A model generated the notes under the pieces. The model did no database searches and was not told the DNA's origin. It saw nothing but the letters and a program-made list of their open reading frames with translations. Below, piece by piece: positions 9,239 through 17,699 of a DNA stretch of 64,000 nt. The stretch is taken from assembly GCF_014201355.1 (NCBI RefSeq), contig NZ_JACHEG010000008.1, positions 1-64,000 of the forward strand. Reading direction: 5' to 3'. The translations under genes were made by a program, and so were the position numbers. Every line of letters starts with the position of its first letter. The first letter of the stretch is position 1. This DNA is from Aliirhizobium wenxiniae (GTDB lineage: Bacteria > Pseudomonadota > Alphaproteobacteria > Rhizobiales > Rhizobiaceae).

Positions 9239-9771
9239 CACTGATCTCCCTTCGCACGGTGATTGGCCTCGCGGCTTAGAAGTATGGCGGGGTGCTGGAC
9301 GTCCGTGAATTGCCAAAGGCCAGCTTTCCTTCGCTGGGCCAGCTGCTCGGAAACGGAGTACGGCAGATGATAGGGCATCCCCCTGTTGTCGAGAGATGCG
9401 AAGGCATAACCGCTTGTCACCATCATGTTGGCGAGATCGAGCCGCTTCCCTCCGACGCTGGCGTAGCAGACGACATAGGAGAGGCCACCGGACTTCGCGA
9501 CAGGTGCGCAGACTGGATTGGTGTCTTTGATGAAGGCGGCGAGCATCGCAAGAGATGCCTCCCCGCAATCGCGCGCGCGTCCACCCGCGCCCGTGTAGTT
9601 CGTCCCGCGCAAGCACGATTGGATCCCGTAGAGGCGAAACCGTTCGCCGTTTGACGTCCAGGTGTCCCCTGTCTCAAGCGTCACGCGTGCAGCGAGATCG
9701 AAGTACCCGGCGGGCGCGGCCTGCGCTCCACTTGTCACCAGCATCCCGATCACCAGCGCGGCCGCTCTCAT
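9238..9771 (-). CDS. Exported SNase-fold protein 2, degenerate active site
   Basis: 177 residues from ATG 9771 (MRAAALVIGML), overlapping the upstream gene's stop by four bases (ATGA). The signal peptide ends near AQA|APAGY. SNase-like elements GDTWTSNGERFRLYGIQSC and a C-terminal GLWQF are visible. The Arg-35 position is kept, but Asp-40 and Glu-43 of the LDTPE-type motif are replaced (GIQSCLRG), so it probably does not cleave DNA. Several cysteines suggest disulfides in the periplasm. Tight overlap with both neighbours points to coupled synthesis of the three paralogues. Confidence 0.75.
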   Translation of the reverse strand: MRAAALVIGMLVTSGAQAAPAGYFDLAARVTLETGDTWTSNGERFRLYGIQSCLRGTNYTGAGGRARDCGEASLAMLAAFIKDTNPVCAPVAKSGGLSYVVCYASVGGKRLDLANMMVTSGYAFASLDNRGMPYHLPYSVSEQLAQRRKAGLWQFTDVQHPAILLSREANHRAKGDQ

Positions 9772-10394
9772 TGGCCTTTGATCCGGGGATCGGCCCACAT
9801 CCCATAAGAGCCTTTTCTGCCGATTTTTTCTGCCTCAGCCAGGTCGGGGCGATCGAGAGAGCCATCTGCCTTCTTTGCAAGGCGAACGGCACCAAGGGAC
9901 AGCAGCTGCTCTTCGAGCATATCGACTGAATCCAGGCTTCCTGGGAAATTATAATAGCCGAAGCAAGTGACGTTCTGAGTGGGCGCATTCTGCTCGCTCA
10001 GGAAAGCCCGGCAGAACAGCACTTTCGGATTTTGCAGCATCACCTGCAGCTGACGCTGTGCGAAGTCAGAACAAGCGCCGGCGTAGTCTTCAGACCTGTT
10101 GACCATTTCACCCTTGCAAGCCTCGACGCCGTAAAGACGGAGCGTTGTCTTGTCGTCGACACGAAACTCGGTTGGCGAGATGGCCTTGAACCCGGATGCG
10201 CTGGCATAGCCCTTCCTATCCACGGGTTTCCCGCCACCGTCGTAATACTCGACCACAAGGACCGTCTTTCCGGGCGCAGCAAGCGATCGAATGTAATCCT
10301 TGTCGATCCCAGAAGCCGAAAGCGCCGGCGACGCGAACGCTGAGCCCACAATCCCCACCCCCACAATTCGCATCAGCATCGCAAACGACATCAT
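9768..10394 (-). CDS. Exported SNase-fold protein 3, degenerate active site
   Basis: 208 residues from ATG 10394 (MMSFAML), preferred over 10412 because AAGGGCGG lies just upstream of it. The signal peptide ends near ALSASG. The core TTLRLYGVEACKGE matches SNase RLxGIDAxE with Asp to Glu and further changes; the C-terminus KGSYGMWADPRIKGQ is typical of the family (Y/GxW end). First gene of the leftward operon, with its promoter in the 138-bp divergent space shared with virB1. Likely a structural or DNA-binding derivative of the nuclease fold working near the transfer channel; this role is inferred. Confidence 0.75.
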   Translation of the reverse strand: MMSFAMLMRIVGVGIVGSAFASPALSASGIDKDYIRSLAAPGKTVLVVEYYDGGGKPVDRKGYASASGFKAISPTEFRVDDKTTLRLYGVEACKGEMVNRSEDYAGACSDFAQRQLQVMLQNPKVLFCRAFLSEQNAPTQNVTCFGYYNFPGSLDSVDMLEEQLLSLGAVRLAKKADGSLDRPDLAEAEKIGRKGSYGMWADPRIKGQ

Positions 10395-10430
10395 ATTGAT
10401 TCCGCCCTTCAATTACAAAAATGGCTTTAC

Positions 10431-10467
10431 ACCGATTCAAAACCCTGTAAGCCTGCATCAAATCGGT
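10431..10467. promoter_or_regulatory. Candidate operator in virB1/nuclease divergent promoter
   Basis: A 7-bp inverted repeat, ACCGATT (10431-10437) and AATCGGT (10461-10467), lies between the two divergent transfer operons. The right half extends to TGCATCAAATCGGT (10454-10467). Read on the other strand this matches 13 of 14 bases of ACCGATTTGGTGCA upstream of the Xre regulator gene (28527-28540). The shared sequence suggests control by that regulator. Confidence 0.6.
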
Positions 10468-10532
10468 AACATATTTGAACCAGCCTAATTGCTTTTTGCG
10501 GCGACCACAACAGCGTTTGTGAGACGGGGACA

Positions 10533-11495
10533 ATGCTATCAGTGGGTAAAACTCATCGGGGCAGCGGTGCAAGGGTGATCGTTATCGCCTCTGTGGCGAT
10601 ACTGGAAAGCCTCCACCCCTCTATCGCGCAAGAAGTCGCCAAAACTCAGATAATTCCGAATATTTCGTCGGAAGATAGCAGCTCTGCGCACGGAGATCTG
10701 GCGCACAACTTCACCGAACGACGGCTCGGAAACAAGGGGCCTGTAGCAGAATTCACGATCGGATCCGATGGCGTCGCCAAGGAAAGCGAGCTAAGCGAAG
10801 CGGTACGTATCAACACAGACAATCAGAATCATTTTGATGCATTTTCCGATGAGGCGCGAACACAAGCAGCAGCCATCGACGCACCGACAGATCCAGAAAT
10901 ATCGCATCAATTTGATTCTATAAATGGGTTAGTATCGACAGATTTTTCCGGCCAAGAGGTCAGCGTGGCAAGATGCGGCCCCTCGCCTCTGGATCCAGAG
11001 GCTGTTCGATCGCTCGTCGCAACAACCGCTAAAGCCCAGGGGGTAGATGAAACGTTTGCTGTCGCCATCGCATGGGCAGAGAGCGATTTCGACCGTTCAC
11101 GCAATTCACCCAAAGGTGCGCGAGGACCGATGCAGCTCATGCCCGCTACGGCAAGGCGGTTCGGCGTGACCGACGTCTGCGACCCAGCGCAGAATATCGC
11201 GGGCGGCATCAGGTATCTGCGGGTTCTCCTCGACCAATTCAAAAATCCCCTGCTCGCGGCTGCCGCTTACAACAGCGGCGAACAGCGCATCTATGAGTAT
11301 GGCGGTGTTCCCCCCTTTGCGGAGACGGTCGGCTACGTCGCCAAGGTCGTCAATTTCCAGATGGGCCTGCCAATGCCGGCCCGAGGTCGGAAGGCGCCGT
11401 CAAGCAACAGCACGGCCCCCCTCATCACCAGCAGCAGAGGCGTCATTGCCGTCAGAAAAACCGCCGGGTTCGGCGGCGGCGTCATGCATTTTTAA
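10533..11495 (+). CDS. virB1: VirB1-like lytic transglycosylase
   Basis: Muramidase that opens peptidoglycan for assembly of the type IV secretion channel. The 320-residue protein has a signal-like hydrophobic N-terminus (VIVIASVAILES), a poorly conserved Ser/Asp-rich linker to about residue 150, then an SLT domain. Catalytic Glu is near residue 183 (AIAWAESDF), followed by GPMQLMPATARRFGV and AAAYNSGEQRI. The start ATG 10533 has GACGGGGAC just upstream. First gene of the rightward virB operon, followed by virB2 with only 11 bases between. Confidence 0.9.
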   Translation: MLSVGKTHRGSGARVIVIASVAILESLHPSIAQEVAKTQIIPNISSEDSSSAHGDLAHNFTERRLGNKGPVAEFTIGSDGVAKESELSEAVRINTDNQNHFDAFSDEARTQAAAIDAPTDPEISHQFDSINGLVSTDFSGQEVSVARCGPSPLDPEAVRSLVATTAKAQGVDETFAVAIAWAESDFDRSRNSPKGARGPMQLMPATARRFGVTDVCDPAQNIAGGIRYLRVLLDQFKNPLLAAAAYNSGEQRIYEYGGVPPFAETVGYVAKVVNFQMGLPMPARGRKAPSSNSTAPLITSSRGVIAVRKTAGFGGGVMHF

Positions 11496-11506
11496 AGGAG
11501 AGAGAA

Positions 11507-11851
11507 ATGGACACACTGAATTCGGGTCGAAAGGGCCAGGTGCTCAAGACCGCAGTCGTTATCGGCACGCTCGCAGCCCTTCAGATCGCTGGAGCAGATT
11601 TTGCCGCGGCGGCGACCGGCGACGCAAGTGGCGCCTTTGCTCCGCTTCAGACAGCCGTTCAGATGATCGTCGACTTCATCACCGGTCCGTTTGGGCGTTT
11701 GCTGGCGATCATCGCTGTGATCAGCCTCGGCTTTCTTGCGTTCGCCGGCAGGCTCTCATGGTTTGCAGCCGGCGGCATCATCCTCGGCATAGGTCTCGTC
11801 TTCGGAGCGCCGACGATCGTGGACGAAATGATCTCCTCGGTTAGCGGCTGA
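11507..11851 (+). CDS. virB2: VirB2-like pilin precursor
   Basis: 114 residues: a long signal region (TAVVIGTLAALQIAGADFAAAA) cleaved probably after the AAA, then a mature pilin of about 78 residues with two hydrophobic segments (LQTAVQMIVDFITGPFGRLLAIIAVISLGFLAF and FAAGGIILGIGLVFG). This architecture is diagnostic for the major T-pilus subunit. GGAGAGAG precedes the ATG. The stop overlaps the virB3 start by one base. Confidence 0.92.
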   Translation: MDTLNSGRKGQVLKTAVVIGTLAALQIAGADFAAAATGDASGAFAPLQTAVQMIVDFITGPFGRLLAIIAVISLGFLAFAGRLSWFAAGGIILGIGLVFGAPTIVDEMISSVSG

Positions 11852-12150
11852 TGAGCGAGTTTTCGGACGAGAAGCCCGCGATGACGCCACTGGTGATCGG
11901 TCTCACCCGGTCACCCACCCTATGGGGCGTCCCGTATATGGCGGTGGTGCTGATCATCGGCGCCACGATCATCGGCTGGTTGGCGACGAACAGTCTGCTG
12001 GCCCTGCTGACCGCGCCGATCGCCTACGTGTTTCTATTCTCGCTCTGCACCTGGGACGCCAAAATCCTTGAGGTCCTTCAGGTCACGTCGCGCAAGACAC
12101 CCCGCACTCGCAACAAGCGCTTTTGGGGCACAAACTCCTACGGACCCTGA
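11851..12150 (+). CDS. virB3: VirB3-like inner-membrane protein
   Basis: 99 residues starting with the typical MTPLVIGLTRSPTLWGVPY motif of VirB3, then two membrane segments (MAVVLIIGATIIGWLAT and LLALLTAPIAYVFLFSLC) and a basic tail. VirB3 works with the VirB4 ATPase in pilus biogenesis and the inner-membrane complex. It overlaps virB2 by one base and is followed immediately by virB4. Confidence 0.92.
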   Translation: MSEFSDEKPAMTPLVIGLTRSPTLWGVPYMAVVLIIGATIIGWLATNSLLALLTAPIAYVFLFSLCTWDAKILEVLQVTSRKTPRTRNKRFWGTNSYGP

Positions 12151-12152
12151 TC

Positions 12153-14600
12153 ATGTTGAATGTCGTCAAGGAAGAACTGGGGTTCGGAAAGCAGGCTGCG
12201 AATGAGCGGCCGATGGCGGTCCATATTCCTTATCTCCGCCACGTTGCCGATACCATCGTGGGGCTTGAAAACGGCTCTCTCGTCAGCGTCATCAAGCTGG
12301 ACGGGCTATTTTTCCAGACTGAAGATCAAGCCGAACTCAACATGCGATCCGTGGTCCAGAACACGATGATCCGCGCGCTTGGCTCAAGCCGGTACTCGCT
12401 CTGGTCGACCGTCATCCGCAGAGAGGTCGATCCGATCATAGGCGGCGAGTTTGACGAGCCCTTCTGCGACATCCTCAATTCCCGGTATATGGAGCAACTG
12501 CGCCGCAAGCGCATGTTCACCAACGAGATCTACCTGACGATTGTGCGGTCGGGCATGCGTGGTGCCCTTGGCATCAGCGACAGCCTGAAACGTTTGCTTG
12601 AGCGCGCCAACAAGGATGGCAGGGCCCAGGCCGCCCGGGAAGATATCACCGAGCTCGAAGAGCTTGTCGGAAACGTGGTCCGCGATCTGCACAAATATGG
12701 CGCCCGCCCACTCGGCATCACCTATCGCGGTCAGAGCGATCTCGCCGCAACCGATGATGGCCTGCCGAAGGGCGAGCCATATTCAGAGCCTTGCGAATTC
12801 TTCAATGCCATCCTGACAGGCGGAATATCCCGCAAGATGCGCCTCCCGCGTATGGCGATCCGCAATTACATCGGCACCTCACGTCTCCATTTTTCGAAGC
12901 GCACAATGCAGGCTCGGGCAGCCGTAGACGAAGAGACGCGCTACGGCGCGCTTCTCTCCATCAAGGAATATCCGCCCTTTACTGGACCGGGCATGCTCGA
13001 CGGGCTTTTGCAGGTGAACCACGAGTTCATCCTGACCCAGTCCTTCACCATCGCCGACAAGCCGATCGCTCAAGAGCGGATCAGCCGCCTGCAACGACAG
13101 ATCCGCGCCTCGGACGAGGCCGGCAGTTCCGTCGAGCAGGATATCGATTTCGCGCTGAACAGCCTCATGAACCAGGAGGCTGTGTTCGGATTTCATCATC
13201 TGACGCTGCTGTGCCTATCGCGCGATCTCGACGGGAACAGCCGCACCGTTTCAGAGCTTGGAGCCTGCCTGACCGACATGAATATCAACTGGCTGCGGGA
13301 AGATCTCAATCTCGAGGCCGGTTTTTGGGCGCAGCTGCCGGGCAATCATTCCTACATATCGCGCAAAGCAATGCTGTCGAGCGCGAACTTTTCCGGCCTG
13401 TCGTCCATGCACAATTTTGCATCTGGACAGGCCGACCGCACTCATTGGGGCGTGCCGATCACGCTCCTGGAGACGACGTCACAGACCCCCTATTCGTTCA
13501 ATTTTCATCGCCGGGACATCGGCCACTTCCTGGTCACAGGTCCAACCGGATCTGGCAAGACCGTCGCATTGACGTTCCTTCTTGCGCAGGCGCGCCGCGT
13601 CTCTCCAGCGCCGAAGGCCGTCTTCTTCGACAAGGATCGCGGCGCCGAGATCTTCGTTCGCGCCATTGGCGGCGCCTATGAAGTTCTGTCGCCAGGAACA
13701 CCGACGGGCTTCAATCCGCTGCAACTCGACAACACCGGCCCAAACCGCGAGTTTCTGGTGCGGCTGCTCAAGGCCATGCTTGGCAGCGATCGTCGTGACT
13801 TCACTCAAGAGGACGAGGACATCCTTGAGAGGGCGATCGTTCGGCTGATGCAAGAGCCGGTCTCCGAGCGCAACCTACCGAACTTTGCGGGTCTGCTGGT
13901 CGGTCGCTCACGGGCCGATGCAAACGACCTGCACTCCCGGTTACGCCCCTGGATCGATGGCGAGAAGGCCTGGCTGTTCAATGCGCCTCACGACGTGCTG
14001 TCGTTTTCCGGCAGGTCCGTCTTCGGCTTCGACATGACCAACATCCTCGGGAATGATGAGCTTCGAACACCGGCCCTGATGTATCTCTACCACCGCCTCG
14101 ACGAGTTGCTGGACGGCAATCCCGTGATGTTCTTCATGGACGAGGGCTGGCAGTTGCTGATGGACGAGACCTTCAGCGCTTTCATTGTCGATAAGATGAA
14201 GACCATCCGAAAGCTGAACGGGATTGTCGGTTTCGGCACCCAGTCGGCCGCCGACATTGCAAAGGCGAAGGCCTCCCATACCCTGATCGAGCAGTCCTCG
14301 ACCAACATCCACTTTCCGAATCCCCGCGCGGATGAGGAAAGCTACATCAAGCGGTTCGGCCTGACCGTCAAGGAATTTGGCTTCATCAAGAACACACCGC
14401 CGGAAAAGCGGACCTTCCTTATCAAACACGGCAACGATTCCGTCATCGCCCGGCTCGACCTCTCCGCAATGCCGGATCTCGTCAAAGTGCTGTCGGGCCG
14501 CAAGGAGACGATCGAGGAATGTGCCGCCTTGCGTGCCGAGCATGGGGATGAGCCGGAAAACTGGCTGGCCAAGTTCTGCGGCTGGGAGCCGGCCCAATGA
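12153..14600 (+). CDS. virB4: VirB4-like type IV secretion ATPase
   Basis: 815 residues from ATG 12153, two bases after the virB3 stop; an in-frame start at 12123 would overlap virB3 and is less likely. The N-terminal CagE/TrbE-VirB domain is followed by the ATPase domain with Walker A GPTGSGKT at about residue 463 and Walker B VMFFMDEGWQLL. It powers pilus assembly and substrate transfer from the cytoplasmic face of the inner membrane. The length matches VirB4 (about 790-830). The last four bases ATGA overlap the start of the next gene. Confidence 0.95.
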   Translation: MLNVVKEELGFGKQAANERPMAVHIPYLRHVADTIVGLENGSLVSVIKLDGLFFQTEDQAELNMRSVVQNTMIRALGSSRYSLWSTVIRREVDPIIGGEFDEPFCDILNSRYMEQLRRKRMFTNEIYLTIVRSGMRGALGISDSLKRLLERANKDGRAQAAREDITELEELVGNVVRDLHKYGARPLGITYRGQSDLAATDDGLPKGEPYSEPCEFFNAILTGGISRKMRLPRMAIRNYIGTSRLHFSKRTMQARAAVDEETRYGALLSIKEYPPFTGPGMLDGLLQVNHEFILTQSFTIADKPIAQERISRLQRQIRASDEAGSSVEQDIDFALNSLMNQEAVFGFHHLTLLCLSRDLDGNSRTVSELGACLTDMNINWLREDLNLEAGFWAQLPGNHSYISRKAMLSSANFSGLSSMHNFASGQADRTHWGVPITLLETTSQTPYSFNFHRRDIGHFLVTGPTGSGKTVALTFLLAQARRVSPAPKAVFFDKDRGAEIFVRAIGGAYEVLSPGTPTGFNPLQLDNTGPNREFLVRLLKAMLGSDRRDFTQEDEDILERAIVRLMQEPVSERNLPNFAGLLVGRSRADANDLHSRLRPWIDGEKAWLFNAPHDVLSFSGRSVFGFDMTNILGNDELRTPALMYLYHRLDELLDGNPVMFFMDEGWQLLMDETFSAFIVDKMKTIRKLNGIVGFGTQSAADIAKAKASHTLIEQSSTNIHFPNPRADEESYIKRFGLTVKEFGFIKNTPPEKRTFLIKHGNDSVIARLDLSAMPDLVKVLSGRKETIEECAALRAEHGDEPENWLAKFCGWEPAQ

Positions 14601-15691
14601 GGAGGACCCCGACTTTCTGGCTTGTTGCTGCCTCCTTGTCCCTTTGCCTTCGGGCTCCGGCATTTTCCCAAGTGCCGGTTAAAGACGACAATCTCACCAA
14701 TTCGGACGACGAGCGTGACACGACGACCTCCGAGATCAAGAAGACGGACAGCGATCGGTTCACCGTCTCGAAAAGCGTCACCTGCTCGATGTATCGGCCA
14801 GGCCGCAGCGGCGACGCGGCCTCGGCGGCAGAAGCGAACCCGGAGATCGTCGGCCTCGTGAAGCGCGTGGCCCAGGAAGAAGGCGTCGACGAGCAACTGT
14901 TCATGGCGCTGGTCTACCAGGAGAGCCGGTTTAATCCCTGCGCGCGCTCACCAGTCGGGGCTATCGGCCTATCGCAGCTGATGCCGGGCACTGCCTCTGG
15001 TCTTGGCGTCGATCCGCATAACATTGAACAAAATCTCCGGGGTGGAGCGCGCTATCTCAAGCAGCAGCTTCGCCGCTTCAACGGCGACACCAATCTCGCG
15101 CTTGCCGCCTACAATTCCGGCCCCGGCAACGTGCAGAAGTATGGTGGCATCCCTCCTTTCAAGGAGACGCAAGGCTATGTCGCCAACATTACGCAGAAAT
15201 GGTTGCCGGCCTTCGGCGGGTCCGATGTCGCCAGTATTCCGGTCAATTATGGCGGCGGGTCTTCCTCCTATACCGGTATGCGGGATGCCACGATCAACTC
15301 GATTGCCACCACACAAGCCGTCAGCGAAAGCAGCGGAAATGTCTCGTCGTGGCTCCAACAGCTCGGCCAGATGCAGAGCGGCACCATTCAGGACAGCTGG
15401 GATCACAATTCCGGCGCGCGCAACGCCAATCTCGAAATGATGAACCAGGTCATTCGCCTCGGCAACACGATGGCCGAACTGATGAACACGAGAAACTCCG
15501 TAAACCTCAGCGCATTGTCGGGATCCTCCCAATCGAGCGACGTCAAGACTGGCGATGGTAGCGATCAGCCCCGCCAGACCACAGGCCTGTGCGATCCCCG
15601 AGAGGGTCTTGAATGGAGCGAGGTTGAGAAAGCCTGCGTTCAGAAGCGCGATAGCACCGCTGATGCCGGCCTATTGCTAACCCCTCAATGA
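14597..15691 (+). CDS. Second lytic transglycosylase of the virB operon, with C-terminal extension
   Basis: 364 residues, signal peptide ending near AFS|QVPVKD. The SLT domain at about residues 75-205 has catalytic Glu in LVYQESRFNPCARSPVG, followed by GLSQLMPGT and AAYNSGPGNVQKYGG. A Ser/Gly/Gln-rich region of about 150 residues of unknown role follows. An additional transglycosylase between virB4 and virB5 is not part of the standard VirB set, and this one is not simply a copy of the VirB1 protein upstream: only the SLT domain is shared. The start overlaps virB4 by ATGA, so it is co-translated with the core. Confidence 0.85.
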   Translation: MRRTPTFWLVAASLSLCLRAPAFSQVPVKDDNLTNSDDERDTTTSEIKKTDSDRFTVSKSVTCSMYRPGRSGDAASAAEANPEIVGLVKRVAQEEGVDEQLFMALVYQESRFNPCARSPVGAIGLSQLMPGTASGLGVDPHNIEQNLRGGARYLKQQLRRFNGDTNLALAAYNSGPGNVQKYGGIPPFKETQGYVANITQKWLPAFGGSDVASIPVNYGGGSSSYTGMRDATINSIATTQAVSESSGNVSSWLQQLGQMQSGTIQDSWDHNSGARNANLEMMNQVIRLGNTMAELMNTRNSVNLSALSGSSQSSDVKTGDGSDQPRQTTGLCDPREGLEWSEVEKACVQKRDSTADAGLLLTPQ

Positions 15692-15702
15692 GGAATGCTC
15701 CC

Positions 15703-16401
15703 ATGAGAAAGCTGCTTGCAACATGCGCGTTTCTAGGTCTGGCGCCGGGGGCCTACGCCCAGGTTCCGACGATCGACAAAGCCAACCTGAAGGTTGCCGA
15801 GGAGACATCCAAGACCACCGACGAGATCCTCGACACCAATAAGAACGTGCTGAAGACGGTAGAGGAAACCTTGAAGGCCGTCACCGGCGACCGCGGGAGC
15901 GATGCCAACCAGATGCAGAACCTCGCGGTCGGCAATGGTTTCAGCGTGTCCTCGATGCCTTCTTTCGACAGCCTGATGAGTGGCGGTGTCCCGAACTTTG
16001 GCAGCATGGGCGGCGACGTCGGCAAAATCGCGACAACCTTCATCAACGGCTTGCAACTGGTCAAAAACCTGTCCGGGAAGGCTGATAGCGCTTTCTCTGG
16101 CGACAAATCCTACGAGGACATGGTCAACACGGTCCTCGGCGTCGCAGCACTCGTGACCGGATCGCAGCAGGCAGTCCAAACCCGCAAAACCTCCTTCGAA
16201 CAGGCCGGACAGAACATCGGCCAGGCCAAGGACATCAAGGGCTCTATCGATCAGAACACCCAGCTGCAGGTCCAGTCGGGTCTGACGATCAACGAGCTGA
16301 TCGGTGTGATGAACGGGGCGGTCTCCTCCATGCAGACGGAAAACCAGCGCCGCCTGACCGACATTTCCAATACCCAGAAGGCCCTCGATTACGATGACTG
16401 A
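15703..16401 (+). CDS. virB5: VirB5-like minor pilin / periplasmic T4SS protein
   Basis: 232 residues from ATG 15703, preferred over ATG 15688 because TGAGGA lies eight bases upstream. The signal peptide ends at AYA|QVPTIDKANL. The mature protein is largely helical and Gln/Lys/Asn-rich, with TSKTTDEILDTNKNVLKTVEETLKA and a final KALDYDD, in line with the VirB5/TraC family of pilus-tip adhesins. Sequence similarity in this family is low, so operon position (after virB4, before the lipoprotein and virB6) carries much of the weight. Confidence 0.8.
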   Translation: MRKLLATCAFLGLAPGAYAQVPTIDKANLKVAEETSKTTDEILDTNKNVLKTVEETLKAVTGDRGSDANQMQNLAVGNGFSVSSMPSFDSLMSGGVPNFGSMGGDVGKIATTFINGLQLVKNLSGKADSAFSGDKSYEDMVNTVLGVAALVTGSQQAVQTRKTSFEQAGQNIGQAKDIKGSIDQNTQLQVQSGLTINELIGVMNGAVSSMQTENQRRLTDISNTQKALDYDD

Positions 16402-16621
16402 TAGCCAATCACTCGCCGTGAAGGCCGTTATCGCAGTGGCGCTGGCCATCAGTCTTACCGGCTGTGGAACTGCGGCCAAGGAAAAGACCGCACCCTGCAA
16501 GCGGCCGGCCAATCTCACGGCCTATGGGCCGGATCCCCGGCGCGACTGCCCATCGATGACCAGCGTCAACGGAAATCCGCCGCAAGCGCTGGCGGCGATC
16601 AATGCGCTGACGGCTCAATGA
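16394..16621 (+). CDS. virB7: VirB7-like outer-membrane lipoprotein
   Basis: 75-residue lipoprotein with lipobox LTGC. The mature N-terminus C-GTAAKEKTAPCKRP resembles Ti VirB7, in which a second cysteine in CKGP pairs with VirB9. It lies before, not after, virB6; in IncN/IncW-type operons that slot holds the entry-exclusion lipoprotein Eex. Since the gap between virB6 and virB8 is only 35 bp, no other VirB7 candidate exists, so VirB7 is preferred and Eex is the alternative. The start overlaps virB5 by eight bases. Confidence 0.7.
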   Translation: MTDSQSLAVKAVIAVALAISLTGCGTAAKEKTAPCKRPANLTAYGPDPRRDCPSMTSVNGNPPQALAAINALTAQ

Positions 16622-16635
16622 AGGCGGTTCCGTAG

Positions 16636-17664
16636 ATGGAAGACTTCCTCGGCAAGCTGCTCGATCGGATCGAAGAAACCGGCACGAACTTTTCGGAGCG
16701 GGCATACCAGATCGTCGGCGATCAGGTATCGCCTTTGCTCAAGATCATGTTGGTGGCGTTTGTCGCCTATTATGGCCTGCAGCTTGTCATGGGCACCGCT
16801 CGCTTGAGCATCGGCGAGATAATCGGGCGCGTCGTCCGCATGATGCTGATCGTCGCCTTGGTCAGCAACTGGAGCTATTTCGACACGCTCGTCTATGCCT
16901 GGCTGAACAACACGCCTGAGGACGTCGGCCGAGCGATCCTGACCGCAACCGGGACCGGGATCACCGAACCGACAAATGGTCTTTCGATGATCTGGAATAC
17001 CGCCAACAAGGCTGCCTCGGCCTTCGCTGCCCAGTCGGGATACCTCACCATCCTGCCATCTATGGTCGGCTTTCTCATCATGTTTGCGGTCGGCGTCTTC
17101 ATTGCCGTAGCACTTGCGATCCTGCTCCTTGCGAAAGTAATGATGTGGGTTCTGGTCGGAACGGCCCCGATCTTCATTTCATGCTTGCTGTTTCAGCCGA
17201 CGCGGCAAATCGGCATGGCCTGGTTTCAGCAAGTCCTGATGTATGCGCTCATTCCGATGTTCGTTTACGTCGTGGCGGCCTTTCTCATTTCCGCGATGGA
17301 TCCCGAGCTGACAAAGGTCGCCAACGCGGCAGATGCCAAGCTCCTCAAGCTGAGCGACGTCTCCGCCTTCATCCTGATCTGCGGCGCCGGCGCCTTCGTT
17401 CTCTTCAACATCCAGGTCCTCGCGCAGGGCATCACCGGCGGGGTTGCTGCCGGTATTGGCCATGCCGCCAAGTTGGTTGGCGGAGCTGCGGGTGTCGCAC
17501 TTCCGGCATTAGCAGTTTCGGGCGGCCGTACTGTAGCTGGCAAGGCCGGCACTCTCGGCATGGCGCTTCGGACCCGCACCCACGAGGGCATGAACGAAAA
17601 CATCCGCAATGCCAGTGCCGAGGCCATGCAGAACCGCATCAGCAACAACAGCACACCCCGATGA
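16636..17664 (+). CDS. virB6: VirB6-like polytopic inner-membrane protein
   Basis: 342 residues with about six hydrophobic segments (LLKIMLVAFVAYYGLQLV; MMLIVALVSNW; MVGFLIMFAVGVFIAVALAILLL; WVLVGTAPIFISCLLF; ALIPMFVYVVAAFLI; AFILICGAGAFVLFN) and a TrbL/VirB6 central domain including the conserved APIF region. It forms the inner-membrane channel platform. The C-terminal 70 residues are Gly/Ala-rich and basic, ending in the cytoplasm or periplasm. Followed after 35 bp by virB8. Confidence 0.92.
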   Translation: MEDFLGKLLDRIEETGTNFSERAYQIVGDQVSPLLKIMLVAFVAYYGLQLVMGTARLSIGEIIGRVVRMMLIVALVSNWSYFDTLVYAWLNNTPEDVGRAILTATGTGITEPTNGLSMIWNTANKAASAFAAQSGYLTILPSMVGFLIMFAVGVFIAVALAILLLAKVMMWVLVGTAPIFISCLLFQPTRQIGMAWFQQVLMYALIPMFVYVVAAFLISAMDPELTKVANAADAKLLKLSDVSAFILICGAGAFVLFNIQVLAQGITGGVAAGIGHAAKLVGGAAGVALPALAVSGGRTVAGKAGTLGMALRTRTHEGMNENIRNASAEAMQNRISNNSTPR

Positions 17665-17699
17665 TTTCACCGATCGTCGATATTTAAGGGCTAGTTTGA

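Noticed and set aside
12791..13681. 296-codon frame inside virB4
   Set aside because: Same-strand shadow of the virB4 ATPase gene, Arg-rich and without motifs.
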